Shown in pieces: positions 45,530 through 54,511 of a stretch of 64,000 nt of DNA (positions are counted from its first letter, which is position 1; each line of letters opens with the position of its first letter). Source of the stretch: Levilactobacillus acidifarinae DSM 19394 = JCM 15949 (lineage in GTDB: Bacteria; Bacillota; Bacilli; Lactobacillales; Lactobacillaceae); contig NZ_AZDV01000026.1 of the NCBI RefSeq assembly GCF_001434835.1, forward strand, positions 611,701 through 675,700, written 5' to 3'. The position numbers and the translations under genes were made by a program. A model generated the notes under the pieces. That model did not search any database. It saw nothing but the letters and a program-made list of their open reading frames with translations, and was not told the origin of the DNA.

Positions 45530-46042
45530 TTATTTTAATTTATCGTGAGGGTACCGGTGAATGCGTTCCAAGTTCGGGAAGGCCTGTTGCCGCAAAACTT
45601 CATAGATAACGATGGCCGCACTGTTCGACAGGTTCAACGCCCGAATGTGTGCGTCGTCTTGGGGAATCCGAATACACTTTTCTTCGTGTTGGCGCATGAA
45701 CGGTTCCGGTAACCCGGTCGTTTCCTTCCCGAATAAGAAGTAATGGTCGTTGTCGTTCAACGAATAATCGGGTTCCGTATAGTCCTGCTCGGCAAACTTC
45801 GATACCAGATACAGTTGGGTCGGGTCAGCAATTGACTCTAGAAAGGCGGGTAGATTGTCGTGATAACGAACATCCACTTTGTCCCAATAATCCAGGCCGG
45901 CCCGTTTCAAATGGGCATCGTCGACCGAAAACCCTAAGGGCTTGATCAAATCCAAGACGGTATCGGTTCCGGCACAGGTCCGGGCAATGTTCCCCGTGTT
46001 GGCGGGAAATAACGGTTCAAATAACGCAATATGGTTGGTCAT
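45530..46042 (-). CDS. trmL: tRNA (cytidine/uridine-34 2'-O) methyltransferase TrmL
   Basis: The product is about 170 residues. It is a SPOUT methyltransferase of the TrmL type, modifying the wobble base of tRNA-Leu. Motifs are the N-terminal IALFEPLFPANTGNIARTC, LFGKETTGLPEPF and RALNLSNSAAIVIYEVLRQ, the last two forming the knot that binds SAM. The start MTNHIALFEP at 46042 gives the normal family length; an upstream in-frame start adds thirty unrelated residues. A promoter lies about 50 bp upstream. Confidence 0.94.
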   Translation of the reverse strand: MTNHIALFEPLFPANTGNIARTCAGTDTVLDLIKPLGFSVDDAHLKRAGLDYWDKVDVRYHDNLPAFLESIADPTQLYLVSKFAEQDYTEPDYSLNDNDHYFLFGKETTGLPEPFMRQHEEKCIRIPQDDAHIRALNLSNSAAIVIYEVLRQQAFPNLERIHRYPHDKLK

Positions 46043-46088
46043 AAATTCTCTTCTCCGTTCTCTTCTCAAACATTCGTTCTGTTTCATT

Positions 46089-46118
46089 ATTATAGTCAAC
46101 TCCGCCGGGCTTTGACAA
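46089..46118 (-). promoter_or_regulatory. Promoter of trmL-ftsK
   Basis: TTGTCA (46113-46118) and TATAAT (46089-46094) on the minus strand are separated by 18 bp. Confidence 0.7.
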
Positions 46119-46130
46119 GTTAAAGCCCAC

Positions 46131-46171
46131 AAAAAAAGTAGCTCCTCGGTGTGGGCACGGCGAGGAGCTAC
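46131..46171 (-). terminator. Intrinsic terminator of rlmA
   Basis: The arms GTAGCTCCTCG (46138-46148) and CGAGGAGCTAC (46161-46171) are perfectly complementary and are followed on the minus strand by TTTTTTT. About 120 bp of apparently non-coding sequence separates it from the rlmA stop. Confidence 0.9.
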
Positions 46172-46294
46172 CTTAGTGAAGTACTACTTGTCAGCCGCTA
46201 ACAGTTACCCGCTGATATCGACCGCCAAACGATTTCTCATTGCTCAATATAACACGCCATTGTCAGGTCTTCAAGAGGACCGCCCGAATTTCTT

Positions 46295-47158
46295 TTAACG
46301 GTTTACCTCGCTCGGTTGTGCACATAACAACGTCACGTCGACCGTAATCTCGGGGAACGGCTGCGCGGCAACTTGGGCTAAGCGGGCCTGATCAGCACCC
46401 CAGTGCATCGGGGTCATTAACATCAGGTCGGCAAACCGTTCGGGGGCCACGGGCACCTGGTAGCGAATCCGTTCGCTAGTCGCGCGCGGATAATGCTGCT
46501 TGAACAAGTCTAAAACGTTACTGTTGTCGTACTGAGCGTGGACGTTACCGGCCGGGAAAATGGCCTGCCGTAATTCAATCAGGTAATCGGCGTTAGGAAT
46601 CACCTTCAAGAGTTGCCCACCCGGGGCGATGATTCGGTTAAACTCCTTGTAGGCCGAAGGGGAGAAGAGGTCCAACACCGCCGTAAATTGTTGATTGGTA
46701 AACGGCATCTGCGCCAAATCCGCGACACAGAAAAAGGCACCGGTCGCTAACTGGGTCGCCAGGTTAATCCCCGGCTTAGAGATATCAAACCCCACGGCCG
46801 TATCCTGCCCGTTGCGGTGAGCCAAAACGGCGGCTAACGGGGTCCCTTCCCCACACCCCACGTCTAGGATGGTTTGCGGTGTTGCCGGCAGGTGGGCCGC
46901 AAAGGCGTCGGTGATGCCGGTAAACAGGCCGGCCTGCAGCATTCGCCGCCGGGCCGCTAACATCGCGTCGTCATATTCGCTGGCCACGGCGCGCTGCATA
47001 AAGTACAGCATCCCCTTCTTGGAGAGGTCAACGTTGTGCCCCTGCGGACACACTAAGCTGTGCCCAGTCACGTGGTCATACGGTTCATGACATACGGGAC
47101 AGCGGAAAAGGCCGGTATGCTGGTCTAAAAAGGCTGCGGCCCGATCAATTTTTTTCAT
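46295..47158 (-). CDS. rlmA: 23S rRNA (guanine-N1) methyltransferase RlmA-type
   Basis: The product is about 287 residues. An N-terminal zinc ribbon with CPVCHEPY and CPQGHNVDLSKKG (typical for RlmA/TlrB) precedes a class I SAM domain with ILDVGCGEGTPL and VGFDISKPGI. It methylates G745 or G748 of 23S rRNA; the two subtypes cannot be told apart here. The TlrB type can affect tylosin susceptibility. ATG at 47158 is preferred because the family starts just before the zinc ribbon; an in-frame ATG at 47194 is possible. Confidence 0.88.
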   Translation of the reverse strand: MKKIDRAAAFLDQHTGLFRCPVCHEPYDHVTGHSLVCPQGHNVDLSKKGMLYFMQRAVASEYDDAMLAARRRMLQAGLFTGITDAFAAHLPATPQTILDVGCGEGTPLAAVLAHRNGQDTAVGFDISKPGINLATQLATGAFFCVADLAQMPFTNQQFTAVLDLFSPSAYKEFNRIIAPGGQLLKVIPNADYLIELRQAIFPAGNVHAQYDNSNVLDLFKQHYPRATSERIRYQVPVAPERFADLMLMTPMHWGADQARLAQVAAQPFPEITVDVTLLCAQPSEVNR

Positions 47159-47376
47159 AAATTTTGTCGCGCTCCAATCGTCACTAAGGAGCATCCCTTT
47201 ACTTCCGGCCCCGAGTCTGCGTAAAATAGTGGGTGCATCTTAACCACACTTACCTAATTAACGTCTCATATTTTGGTCGAAAAAATCCAGGTGTCCCGTG
47301 AAATAAGTGCATTCATTGTACCATATTCCCTGGGTCACCCGGGTAATCGAGCCAATTTTAGAAAGGATGATCGGTT

Positions 47377-48000
47377 TTGCGATTAATCGAACCGTTGTTA
47401 GAAAACTACGGCCCCCTCTTGGCCGCCACAGAAGCTGGTGCCAAGCGCGTGGCACTGGCCGATAATTTAGCCGTGGGCGGAACTACCGTCAGTAAGGGCG
47501 TCATGGGGGAAGCCATTCGCTATGCTCACGAACACCAAATGAGCTTAGACTTGGTCATTGCCCCACGTGGTGGCAATACCCCTTATGACGACGTTGAAAT
47601 CAAAATTATGGAAGCTGACCTCCTGGAAGCGCAGCAATTAGGCGCCGACGGGGTCATCTTGGGGGCTCTCGATGCCAACCATCGGATCGACCGGGAGGCT
47701 TTACGCCCCCTAGTGGCCGCGGCCGGTGGCATGACCATGACCTTTAGTACCGACTGGGATGCCATTCGGCCCCAAGACCGTGGGGGCGCCATTGACTGGT
47801 TAGCCACCCAGGGGTTTGAACGCGTCCTCAGTGCCGGGGACCCGGCTGACCGGTTAGCCGATTGGACCGCCACTAAACGCCTGACCGACAGCACCGGACT
47901 CACATTGGTGCCTGCCGACGTGGCTGCAGCCGACGTGGCCCAAGTGGCCGACGCACTCAAGGTCAATTTCTTTTTGGGAACCAATAGCCTCGATTTCTAA
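47377..48000 (+). CDS. cutC: CutC family protein
   Basis: The 207-residue protein is a TIM-barrel of the CutC family, historically linked to copper homeostasis but without a settled activity. Conserved elements are AGAKRVALADNLAVGGTTVS near residue 20, the PRGGNTPYDDVEIKIM block and LGADGVILGALDANHRID. The start is TTG, with AAAGGA nine bases upstream. It is one of only two plus-strand genes in the window and shares its terminator with the convergent nudC. Confidence 0.9.
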   Translation: MRLIEPLLENYGPLLAATEAGAKRVALADNLAVGGTTVSKGVMGEAIRYAHEHQMSLDLVIAPRGGNTPYDDVEIKIMEADLLEAQQLGADGVILGALDANHRIDREALRPLVAAAGGMTMTFSTDWDAIRPQDRGGAIDWLATQGFERVLSAGDPADRLADWTATKRLTDSTGLTLVPADVAAADVAQVADALKVNFFLGTNSLDF

Positions 48001-48011
48001 CCGCACCACCC

Positions 48012-48058
48012 AAAAAAGATGACGACAGAACGTTTCCGTTCTGTCGTCATCTTTTTTA
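48012..48058. terminator. Bidirectional terminator between cutC and nudC
   Basis: AAAAAAGATGACGACAGAACG and its exact complement flank a TTTC loop, with A- and T-runs on the two sides. It serves both convergent genes. Confidence 0.95.
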
Positions 48059-48072
48059 GCGTTCTTATTTTT

Positions 48073-48906
48073 TTAGAGTTCATACCGTCTGAAAGCTTCA
48101 ATCATGGTCCACGACAAACTCAACGTCGTGTCGTCGTGGGGTAACTCGTCGCGGTGAAACCACTTAGCCTGTGACAATTCATCGAGCTCTAGGGCAATCG
48201 GTTTACTCTGATCTAAATCCGCTACAAAGCCCACTAGCAACGCGTGGGACGCCGCCCAGGGCTGACTACCGTAGTAGCGAACGTTGTGCACGGTCAGGCC
48301 CACTTCCTCGTGAACTTCCCGGCGAACCGTGTCCTCTAGGGTCTCTCCAATTTCGGTATATCCAGAAATCAAAGTGTACTTATCGTAGCCGGTCAGGAAC
48401 TTAGTCAACAAGAGCTGATCGCCGTGGGTGACCGCCACGATGATGGCCGGGGCAATCGCCGGGTAAATCTTTTGCCCGCACTGGGGACAAACCAAGGCTC
48501 GTTCAACGGTATCTTGCTCGTAGGCGTGACCACAATTGCTACAGAACCGATGGGTCGTATACCACCAGCCTAACTGAGCCGCCGTGGCCCCAGCAAACCC
48601 TAACCACTGCGGCGTCAATCGGCGTAACGCAGCCACCGGCGCATACCGGTACCGGTCCGTTGCGGTAACCTTAGCAGTTACCAGAAAAATGGCCGTTTCA
48701 TCGATGGTTAACAAGTACGTGGTTTGGGCGGGGGTTAGCGCAAAGGTTTGACCCACCGCGGCCCACCGGGGTAACGACTGCGCGTGATCTAGTACGACGT
48801 GTTGGTCGTGGTAGATCACCACGTAGTCGTCGGGACGGGGGACTCGGGGTCCGTGGAATTGATTATCTAGCGCATGGGGCGCAATATCTTGAAACAACGG
48901 GGACAC
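48073..48906 (-). CDS. nudC: NADH pyrophosphatase / RNA decapping hydrolase NudC
   Basis: The 277-residue protein has the NudC layout: an N-terminal domain, a zinc ribbon (CSNCGHAY and CPQCGQK, about 121-145), and a Nudix domain with the box GYTEIGETLEDTVRREVHEEVG. The NudC-specific SQPW motif is present as GSQPWAASHALLVGF. It cleaves NAD(H) and can remove NAD caps from RNA. The start is GTG with a weak site. It is followed by the terminator shared with cutC. Confidence 0.93.
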   Translation of the reverse strand: MSPLFQDIAPHALDNQFHGPRVPRPDDYVVIYHDQHVVLDHAQSLPRWAAVGQTFALTPAQTTYLLTIDETAIFLVTAKVTATDRYRYAPVAALRRLTPQWLGFAGATAAQLGWWYTTHRFCSNCGHAYEQDTVERALVCPQCGQKIYPAIAPAIIVAVTHGDQLLLTKFLTGYDKYTLISGYTEIGETLEDTVRREVHEEVGLTVHNVRYYGSQPWAASHALLVGFVADLDQSKPIALELDELSQAKWFHRDELPHDDTTLSLSWTMIEAFRRYEL

Positions 48907-48968
48907 CAGCTTTCAACTTGAGTAATCCCTAGCATGCACGTTTGTGGTGAATTAATCAATCCCCAAAG

Positions 48969-49008
48969 TAAAACCGGGTAACCCTCAATAATCGAGGTAT
49001 CGCCCGGT
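48969..49008 (-). terminator. Intrinsic terminator at the end of the glycan locus
   Basis: ACCGGGTAACCCTC pairs with GAGGTATCGCCCGGT except at internal positions, followed on the minus strand by TTTT. It lies 4-40 bp past the stop of the last gene of the 49-62 kb run. Confidence 0.75.
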
Positions 49009-49012
49009 AGCG

Positions 49013-50887
49013 TTAATCCGTTAACGTAGCGGGACTTGGGACCAGTAAGCCCTGAGCCACTGAGTAGCGGTAAGCCCGTTCGTAACGCGGATACTTACCA
49101 TTAAAGCGTTTCTCCAACTGCGTCCAGTACTTCGGATCGTGGGTGACTTCCAAGGCCATCTCCACGACCCGCTGCCGCGCACCACCCTTTTTAGCCACTC
49201 GTAACCGGTCAATTTCGGTATCAAAAAGAGTGGCGAGTTCTTCTGGTCGTTGACCGACTAACTGTTCAAAAGCATCAAACCCGGTTGGGAAAAATCGTTC
49301 GAATACGTACTTGGCTTGAACCACCGTACTTTTTTCGACCGGTTGTCCCTGTTCAATAAAGTAGAGATACCGGGCCAAAATGTACCCGGCAATCTCAGCA
49401 TTCATCTGGTGGTGTCGCACGTGAAAGCTCCCAAAGAAATTAGTAATTCGTAAGGCCTCGGTTTGATCTGCCGCCGACAATCCCCTCATGCGTAAGAGCC
49501 GAGCCACCAACAAAACACTAAAGCGGTTGTCCGTGCGGGCACTACTCATCAAGTACGGGGCACTATCTTGGGGCGCCAGCTCGTGAGTAAACCAGAAGTC
49601 TAGCAAAACCCGACTGGCATTGCCACTCTGTTCACATTTACGCCACAACGCCTGCTCTTGCTCGGTGGTTAACCCGGGCAAGCGATAGGCTACGGACTCG
49701 ACGTAAGCAGCCGGCTGATCCTTAAGCTCCGGGGTAAGTTGCCGTAACCAGGGATGTGGCGAAAAATCCCGATTAGCCGCGAAAGTCTGTAGCTCCCGGT
49801 ATTCGGTGGCCGTCATCTTCCCCGTTAATTGCTCGTTCGGGTGCCGTAGCAGGCGCAAAATCCGTTTGGTGGCAGTTTCCGTTACTGCTGGTTGCACGGG
49901 GGCGGTAGTCTTTTTGTGCCACCAACGTTGCTTGGGCGCTGAATCGTCAGGTAGTGGTTGCGTCATAAATAAATCCAACACTGCCTGGGAGTTCAACGTT
50001 ACCCCCAGTTCATCGTGGACCAAATGCCGTCCCTGTCCCGAATGAAACAAGTCCGAAAATTCGATGGGCCCGGTCAATTCGCCTAAGCGTTTCTGACTCG
50101 GTAAGCTCCCAATGCGGAAATGACTAGCTAATAACCCAAAATACGCGGCGTACAGGCGCTGAAAGAATTGTGGAAATTGCGTTCCCCCTTGCCGCGTATA
50201 GGCCTCAAGGTCACCCAAAAGAAATTGAAAGTTAATGGCTCGATAATAGTCACGTAATACGGGATAATCACGAATGAACGGGTAGATAAAGAACTGAATA
50301 TTAGCGACCATTCCCCGTTTAAAGTACAAAGATGACACATCAAAATTGATTAATTTTGCGACATCTTGTTGATAACCCATGAACGAAAAATCAGTAAATT
50401 GTAATAGCCGACCCGTTCGAGCTTTAAAAATAATTATTTGATGCTCAAACTCCCGAGGTAAATTTGTTAAATTCCGTTCTTCTTGTACTTTAGTGACGTA
50501 AGGCAGCGGTTCCGGTTCATCCATCATTTGAATCAATCGTCGTGTCGTGGGCATTGCTCGATCTGTACGAGTTTTTAAAATAATCGCATCTTCAGGTATT
50601 AAATCAAGTGCTGCCTGTAATTGTTTAGCTTGACGCCAATAATTATCTGAACCAGAAAAAGTTTTTTCCCGATTAATTTCCTCAAAGTTAGAAGTTACAG
50701 TCGCAACATTGTTAGCCACTAGTTGCTGGCCTAAGTTGGCAATCTTTTCGACCTCACCACTCCAAGTACTCAAAACAATTCCCTGGATAATTCCTTTACG
50801 TCGACATTGTAATAAATAATCCAAAAGAACTCGAAAATCTACTTGATCACGGATTGTTCCGCAAATGACTGCCCATACCGTTCTCAC
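49013..50887 (-). CDS. WavE-like putative glycosyltransferase, second paralogue
   Basis: The 624-residue protein resembles WavE-family LPS/capsule proteins in its first 120 residues: the nucleotide-fold start AVICGTIRDQVDF, GIVLSTWSG (37-45), NYWRQAKQLQAAL (82-94) and ILKTRTDRAMP (103-113), where TRTD plays the part of the metal-binding DxD-like RSD motif. The remaining 400 residues have no recognised domain. It is a full-length paralogue of the gene at 52702-54489. It starts at GTG, eight bases after AGGAG. Its 5' third (from about 50340) is AT-rich like the genes upstream, while the rest has the GC-rich character of the chromosome. Glycosyl transfer to the SD-repeat protein or a capsule is inferred from context. 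Confidence 0.65.
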   Translation of the reverse strand: MRTVWAVICGTIRDQVDFRVLLDYLLQCRRKGIIQGIVLSTWSGEVEKIANLGQQLVANNVATVTSNFEEINREKTFSGSDNYWRQAKQLQAALDLIPEDAIILKTRTDRAMPTTRRLIQMMDEPEPLPYVTKVQEERNLTNLPREFEHQIIIFKARTGRLLQFTDFSFMGYQQDVAKLINFDVSSLYFKRGMVANIQFFIYPFIRDYPVLRDYYRAINFQFLLGDLEAYTRQGGTQFPQFFQRLYAAYFGLLASHFRIGSLPSQKRLGELTGPIEFSDLFHSGQGRHLVHDELGVTLNSQAVLDLFMTQPLPDDSAPKQRWWHKKTTAPVQPAVTETATKRILRLLRHPNEQLTGKMTATEYRELQTFAANRDFSPHPWLRQLTPELKDQPAAYVESVAYRLPGLTTEQEQALWRKCEQSGNASRVLLDFWFTHELAPQDSAPYLMSSARTDNRFSVLLVARLLRMRGLSAADQTEALRITNFFGSFHVRHHQMNAEIAGYILARYLYFIEQGQPVEKSTVVQAKYVFERFFPTGFDAFEQLVGQRPEELATLFDTEIDRLRVAKKGGARQRVVEMALEVTHDPKYWTQLEKRFNGKYPRYERAYRYSVAQGLLVPSPATLTD

Positions 50888-50902
50888 ATTAACAGCTCCT
50901 AG

Positions 50903-52690
50903 CTATCGTCCAAAATTAAATTGAAGACTTTTGTCTTTTCGATTAATTTTCCATTTCGAGAGATCACTCTTTTTTTGAATAAGTCCCTGAATAATTTGTT
51001 CAAAATCTTCCGGTGTAACCCAATTTGGTTGAAATTTAGTAATCTGATTATTCGCCCTGATAAATCGTAGGGTACATGCAACGTTCTGCTTACCCAAGCA
51101 AATTTCAAAAAGGCCACCATATGGCAAAGCGGTGGGATAGGTTGCAAACTCACCATCGCTATTAAAAAATGCGTTCCCTAAGCCATAGATAACTGGCTGT
51201 CCATTTAACATTTCTATCCCCTGCAAGGCATGCGCACCATGTCCTACAATTACGTCTGCTCCTGCCACAATCAACTCTTTTGCCAACTGTCGTTGTTTAG
51301 TCGTTACATCTTTAAAGTCCACGCCCCAATGCGGCGAAACAATGATTAAATTCTGCGGATGGTCCTGACGTTCCTTTTTTATTTTTGCCAGGAGTACTCC
51401 CGTGATTGGCGCTACTCCCCATTTGTCAAACAATGGGTACACGTTCAGCCGTCGATAATTCTTGTCGTTATACCAATATCCGTTGAACAAGGTGAGAGTA
51501 CCCTGACCAGTTTTAATTCGTAAGGGAACGGTAGCCTCGTCGATATCTCGTCCCACACCGATATGCGTCATCGTTGCCTGATCCAAATACTTAACTGACT
51601 CACGTAATCCAGATTCTTCATAATCTGCCCCATGATTGTTCGCCATCAAAGCAACATTTAGATTAGCCTTCTTAAATGCCGCCAACGTGGGTTGAGGATG
51701 ACTTCCCAATACAAATTTTTTTAATTTCCACAAGCGAGAATCCTTTAAATCATCAACCAAGGCCGACTCCATATTAAAAATATTCAAATCCGTTTGTTGA
51801 AAATATGACTGTAGTTTTTCAAATGTATAGTCATATCCTCTGGCCACCAGTGGATCCCACCGATTCCTTTTCTGCCGGCGTGCTGTGTAAAACTCTCCTG
51901 GGTAAACATCTCCAATGATTGCTACGACTGGTTTCTTAGCCCTCACCGAAAGTTGTGGTATCGCATAGTCCGAGTCGCCATTTTGTAGAACCGTTGTCTT
52001 TTGATGCACCAACTGCGATAAGGCGACATCCCGATCATAACTACTAGTCGCCCCCAAAACCACATACAGATAACGCCGATCAAACGCAATCGCAAACCCA
52101 CCATTTTGGCCCCAAAAATAGCCTCCTAGCAGTTGTCCCTTTTTTACTAACATCGTTGAAGCATAGAAATATTTTTCATGCTGGACAACGTCCGTCTGAT
52201 GTAGCAAATCCAAATCCTCTAATGGCAATTTACTCAACAAAATCCCCAGTGCTATCAAGTCTTTTCCACTGTAGGTTTGTTTAACCGTTTGACGAATCCG
52301 TCCCGTTTGGTTGGCTAGGGCTCCCTTTAAATTTTCATATCCGGGTAAAGATCGGTACCAACTGCTCATCTTCCTAGAGGTCTGTTCGCGAACCATTTGA
52401 CAAATGGCTAGCGCGACGATTGGTTCCGAAGTTGCTAACATTAAATTGAGTAATTGCCGCGCATTCACCCTTTCATTAACTGAAAAAAGGGAAGTTCGAT
52501 TGTCGTGCTTTAATAATTTCTCCGATACAATTAAAACGGTTGTCGGTAAAATTCTTTGATCGCTCATTAGTCTCAAAAAAATTAAGAGTGTTGCAACGTT
52601 ACCTAATCCCGCATTCACGACTGTTTGCTCATCACCGATGCTCTGACAAATTTTGTGCTGCTCTAAATCATACTTTTGCGCTAAAGACAC
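50903..52690 (-). CDS. Fusion of degenerate D,D-carboxypeptidase domain and CapA-type metallohydrolase
   Basis: In this 595-residue protein, residues 1-235 follow the pattern of DacA-like serine peptidases: QLLNLMLATSEPIVALAICQMV matches the LL..ML..SANDAA helix, and YLYVVLGATSSYDR matches the end of the KTG sheet. The catalytic SxxK is replaced (GLGNVATL, about 28-35), SxN reads SEP, and no KTG is present, so it is probably inactive. Residues 250-595 are a CapA/PgsA-like calcineurin fold with AIIGDVYPGE (Asp261), FNMESALV (Glu308), LMANNHGADY, SPHWGVDF and GHGAHALQG. There is no signal peptide, so it should be cytosolic, unlike PgsA. The start is GTG. It sits between the WavE-like paralogues with 11-15 bp gaps. 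Confidence 0.75.
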   Translation of the reverse strand: MSLAQKYDLEQHKICQSIGDEQTVVNAGLGNVATLLIFLRLMSDQRILPTTVLIVSEKLLKHDNRTSLFSVNERVNARQLLNLMLATSEPIVALAICQMVREQTSRKMSSWYRSLPGYENLKGALANQTGRIRQTVKQTYSGKDLIALGILLSKLPLEDLDLLHQTDVVQHEKYFYASTMLVKKGQLLGGYFWGQNGGFAIAFDRRYLYVVLGATSSYDRDVALSQLVHQKTTVLQNGDSDYAIPQLSVRAKKPVVAIIGDVYPGEFYTARRQKRNRWDPLVARGYDYTFEKLQSYFQQTDLNIFNMESALVDDLKDSRLWKLKKFVLGSHPQPTLAAFKKANLNVALMANNHGADYEESGLRESVKYLDQATMTHIGVGRDIDEATVPLRIKTGQGTLTLFNGYWYNDKNYRRLNVYPLFDKWGVAPITGVLLAKIKKERQDHPQNLIIVSPHWGVDFKDVTTKQRQLAKELIVAGADVIVGHGAHALQGIEMLNGQPVIYGLGNAFFNSDGEFATYPTALPYGGLFEICLGKQNVACTLRFIRANNQITKFQPNWVTPEDFEQIIQGLIQKKSDLSKWKINRKDKSLQFNFGR

Positions 52691-52701
52691 GACCGCATCA
52701 C

Positions 52702-54489
52702 CTACTTCCCTAACAAATCATGTTGAATGGCATAATTATAGACTTTGAGATTAACCCTTTCATTTTCCCTCAATAATGGCTGCAATTGTTGCCAATATCG
52801 ATTTAGTTGAGTCGTTTCTAACGCCAATTCAATAACTCGCCGTCTTCGGACGTATCGATTTAAGCCCTGCAATCGTTGAATTTCTTCATCAAAATAATTC
52901 TCTAATAAATTTAGAGACTCACTGCAGATATAAAATTCTTGCTTTTTTTGTGGTAAATATCGATCCAGCACTGCATCTACTTGTTGACTTAATTCGCGTG
53001 ATATTTTAAAACCATTACTCTGACGATAAAAATAGCGACTTAAAATATAACAACTAACTTTGACGTTGATTGTATGGTGTAGCCGATGCATCTTAGCATT
53101 AAAATCATTTATCCGTTCAATTTCTAATACTGTTGGCGTCGGTAAGTTTCCCCGCCTAAGCAATCTAGTTAAAGTTAAAATGCTATATTGATTTCCCGCC
53201 TTGGCACTACTTAATAAATAAGCTGCCGTATCTTTCGGTTCCACATTAGCTTCCAACCAGAAGTCTAATAATAACCGGGAAACATTATCAGTTTGCAAAC
53301 ATCGAGACCATAATGCTGATTGCTTGGCTTTAGAAATCCCCGGAAATACAGGCTGCATGGACTTTTGCTGCTTCTGTTCAGAAGAAATTAGTACGGTTTG
53401 ATACGATCGTAACCACTTGTTTTTTGAGAAATCAGGATTATGACTATAACGAACAAGCTCTTCCATTTCTGTTTTATTCGCCCGTTCCAGGCTTGTGACC
53501 ATTAGGGGCTGTAAGAACTGTCTCACATGCTGACTAACTAAATCTAAACGATTAACTGGCTGGCGCAGAAAATACTCAATAACCGCACTAGACTCAATAA
53601 CGACTCCTAATGCATCATGCTTTAATCTTCCGTCATGACTACTATGAAAAAAATCACTAAATTCAATACAATCATTAAATCGTTCACTTCGTTCATTCAT
53701 CCCAATAATTTGGAAATGCGTTGCCAGAATGGCAAAATATACGGCATATACACGCTGAAAAAATACTGGAAAATCTTTACCACCTGATATGGTGTACTGT
53801 TTTAAATCTTCTAATAACGGTCGAAAATTAATTAGTTGAAAATAGGCTTTAATTATAGGGTAATCTCGTAAAAATGGATAAATAAAGAATTGCGTATTGG
53901 CAACTAAATCTCGGGTGAAGTACAGCTCAGAAACATCGAAATTGATCAGTTTACGAATATCTGCGTGTTCACCTAGAAACGCATAATCCGTAAATTGCAT
54001 AATTCTACCGGTTCGACCTTTTAAAACTATTATTTGGTGCTTAAATTCTACTGGTAGGTCAGTGTAGCCGTATTGTTGACAGCTCTCACGAACATCTGGG
54101 AGTGAGTGATGTCTCTGCCAATAATTAACCAGCTGTTTTGTACTCGGTAATGCCCGATCCGTTCGTGTTTTTAAAATGATAGTATCTGTAGGCGTTACAT
54201 TTAACGCTGCTTGTAGTTGAGTTGCCTGTCGCCAATAATTAATTGAATTTGTCTGAATATTTTGAACCCGTTGGTCTATTGGTTGTGAATAAACAATAGA
54301 CACCTGATTTTCTCTCAGTAATTCCTCCAAAGATTTAAATGGCTTTAATTCATCCGTCCACGTAGACAAAACAATACCTTGAATAATCTGATTGTCCCGC
54401 CATTGCAGCAGTTGATCCATCATTAATCTAAATTCAATTTCATCTCGAATCGTGCCGCAAACAATAGCCCAAACCGCTTTTTCCACCAT
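52702..54489 (-). CDS. WavE-like putative glycosyltransferase, first paralogue
   Basis: About 595 residues. It shares with the gene at 49013 the motifs AIVCGTIRDEIEF, GIVLSTWTDE (about 38-47), NYWRQATQLQAAL and ILKTRTDRALPS, and the whole later architecture (for example FLGEHADIRKLINFDVS and CIEFSDFFHSSHDGRLKHD). The likeness to the WavE LPS family is confined to the first 120 residues. ATG at 54489 is chosen, seven bases after AAGGAG. The gene is markedly AT-rich. Because the two paralogues share a locus but differ in composition, one may be a recent import. Confidence 0.65.
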   Translation of the reverse strand: MVEKAVWAIVCGTIRDEIEFRLMMDQLLQWRDNQIIQGIVLSTWTDELKPFKSLEELLRENQVSIVYSQPIDQRVQNIQTNSINYWRQATQLQAALNVTPTDTIILKTRTDRALPSTKQLVNYWQRHHSLPDVRESCQQYGYTDLPVEFKHQIIVLKGRTGRIMQFTDYAFLGEHADIRKLINFDVSELYFTRDLVANTQFFIYPFLRDYPIIKAYFQLINFRPLLEDLKQYTISGGKDFPVFFQRVYAVYFAILATHFQIIGMNERSERFNDCIEFSDFFHSSHDGRLKHDALGVVIESSAVIEYFLRQPVNRLDLVSQHVRQFLQPLMVTSLERANKTEMEELVRYSHNPDFSKNKWLRSYQTVLISSEQKQQKSMQPVFPGISKAKQSALWSRCLQTDNVSRLLLDFWLEANVEPKDTAAYLLSSAKAGNQYSILTLTRLLRRGNLPTPTVLEIERINDFNAKMHRLHHTINVKVSCYILSRYFYRQSNGFKISRELSQQVDAVLDRYLPQKKQEFYICSESLNLLENYFDEEIQRLQGLNRYVRRRRVIELALETTQLNRYWQQLQPLLRENERVNLKVYNYAIQHDLLGK

Positions 54490-54511
54490 TAACATGCTCC
54501 TTAGTTTTGAC

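Noticed and set aside
46172..46294. Possible small RNA between the rlmA stop and its terminator
   Set aside because: No inverted repeats or promoter beyond the terminator hairpin are evident; it reads as an ordinary 3' untranslated stretch.
50899..51156. 85-residue open frame inside the CapA fusion gene
   Set aside because: It is a frame-shifted shadow of the metallohydrolase domain, which carries all conserved motifs.
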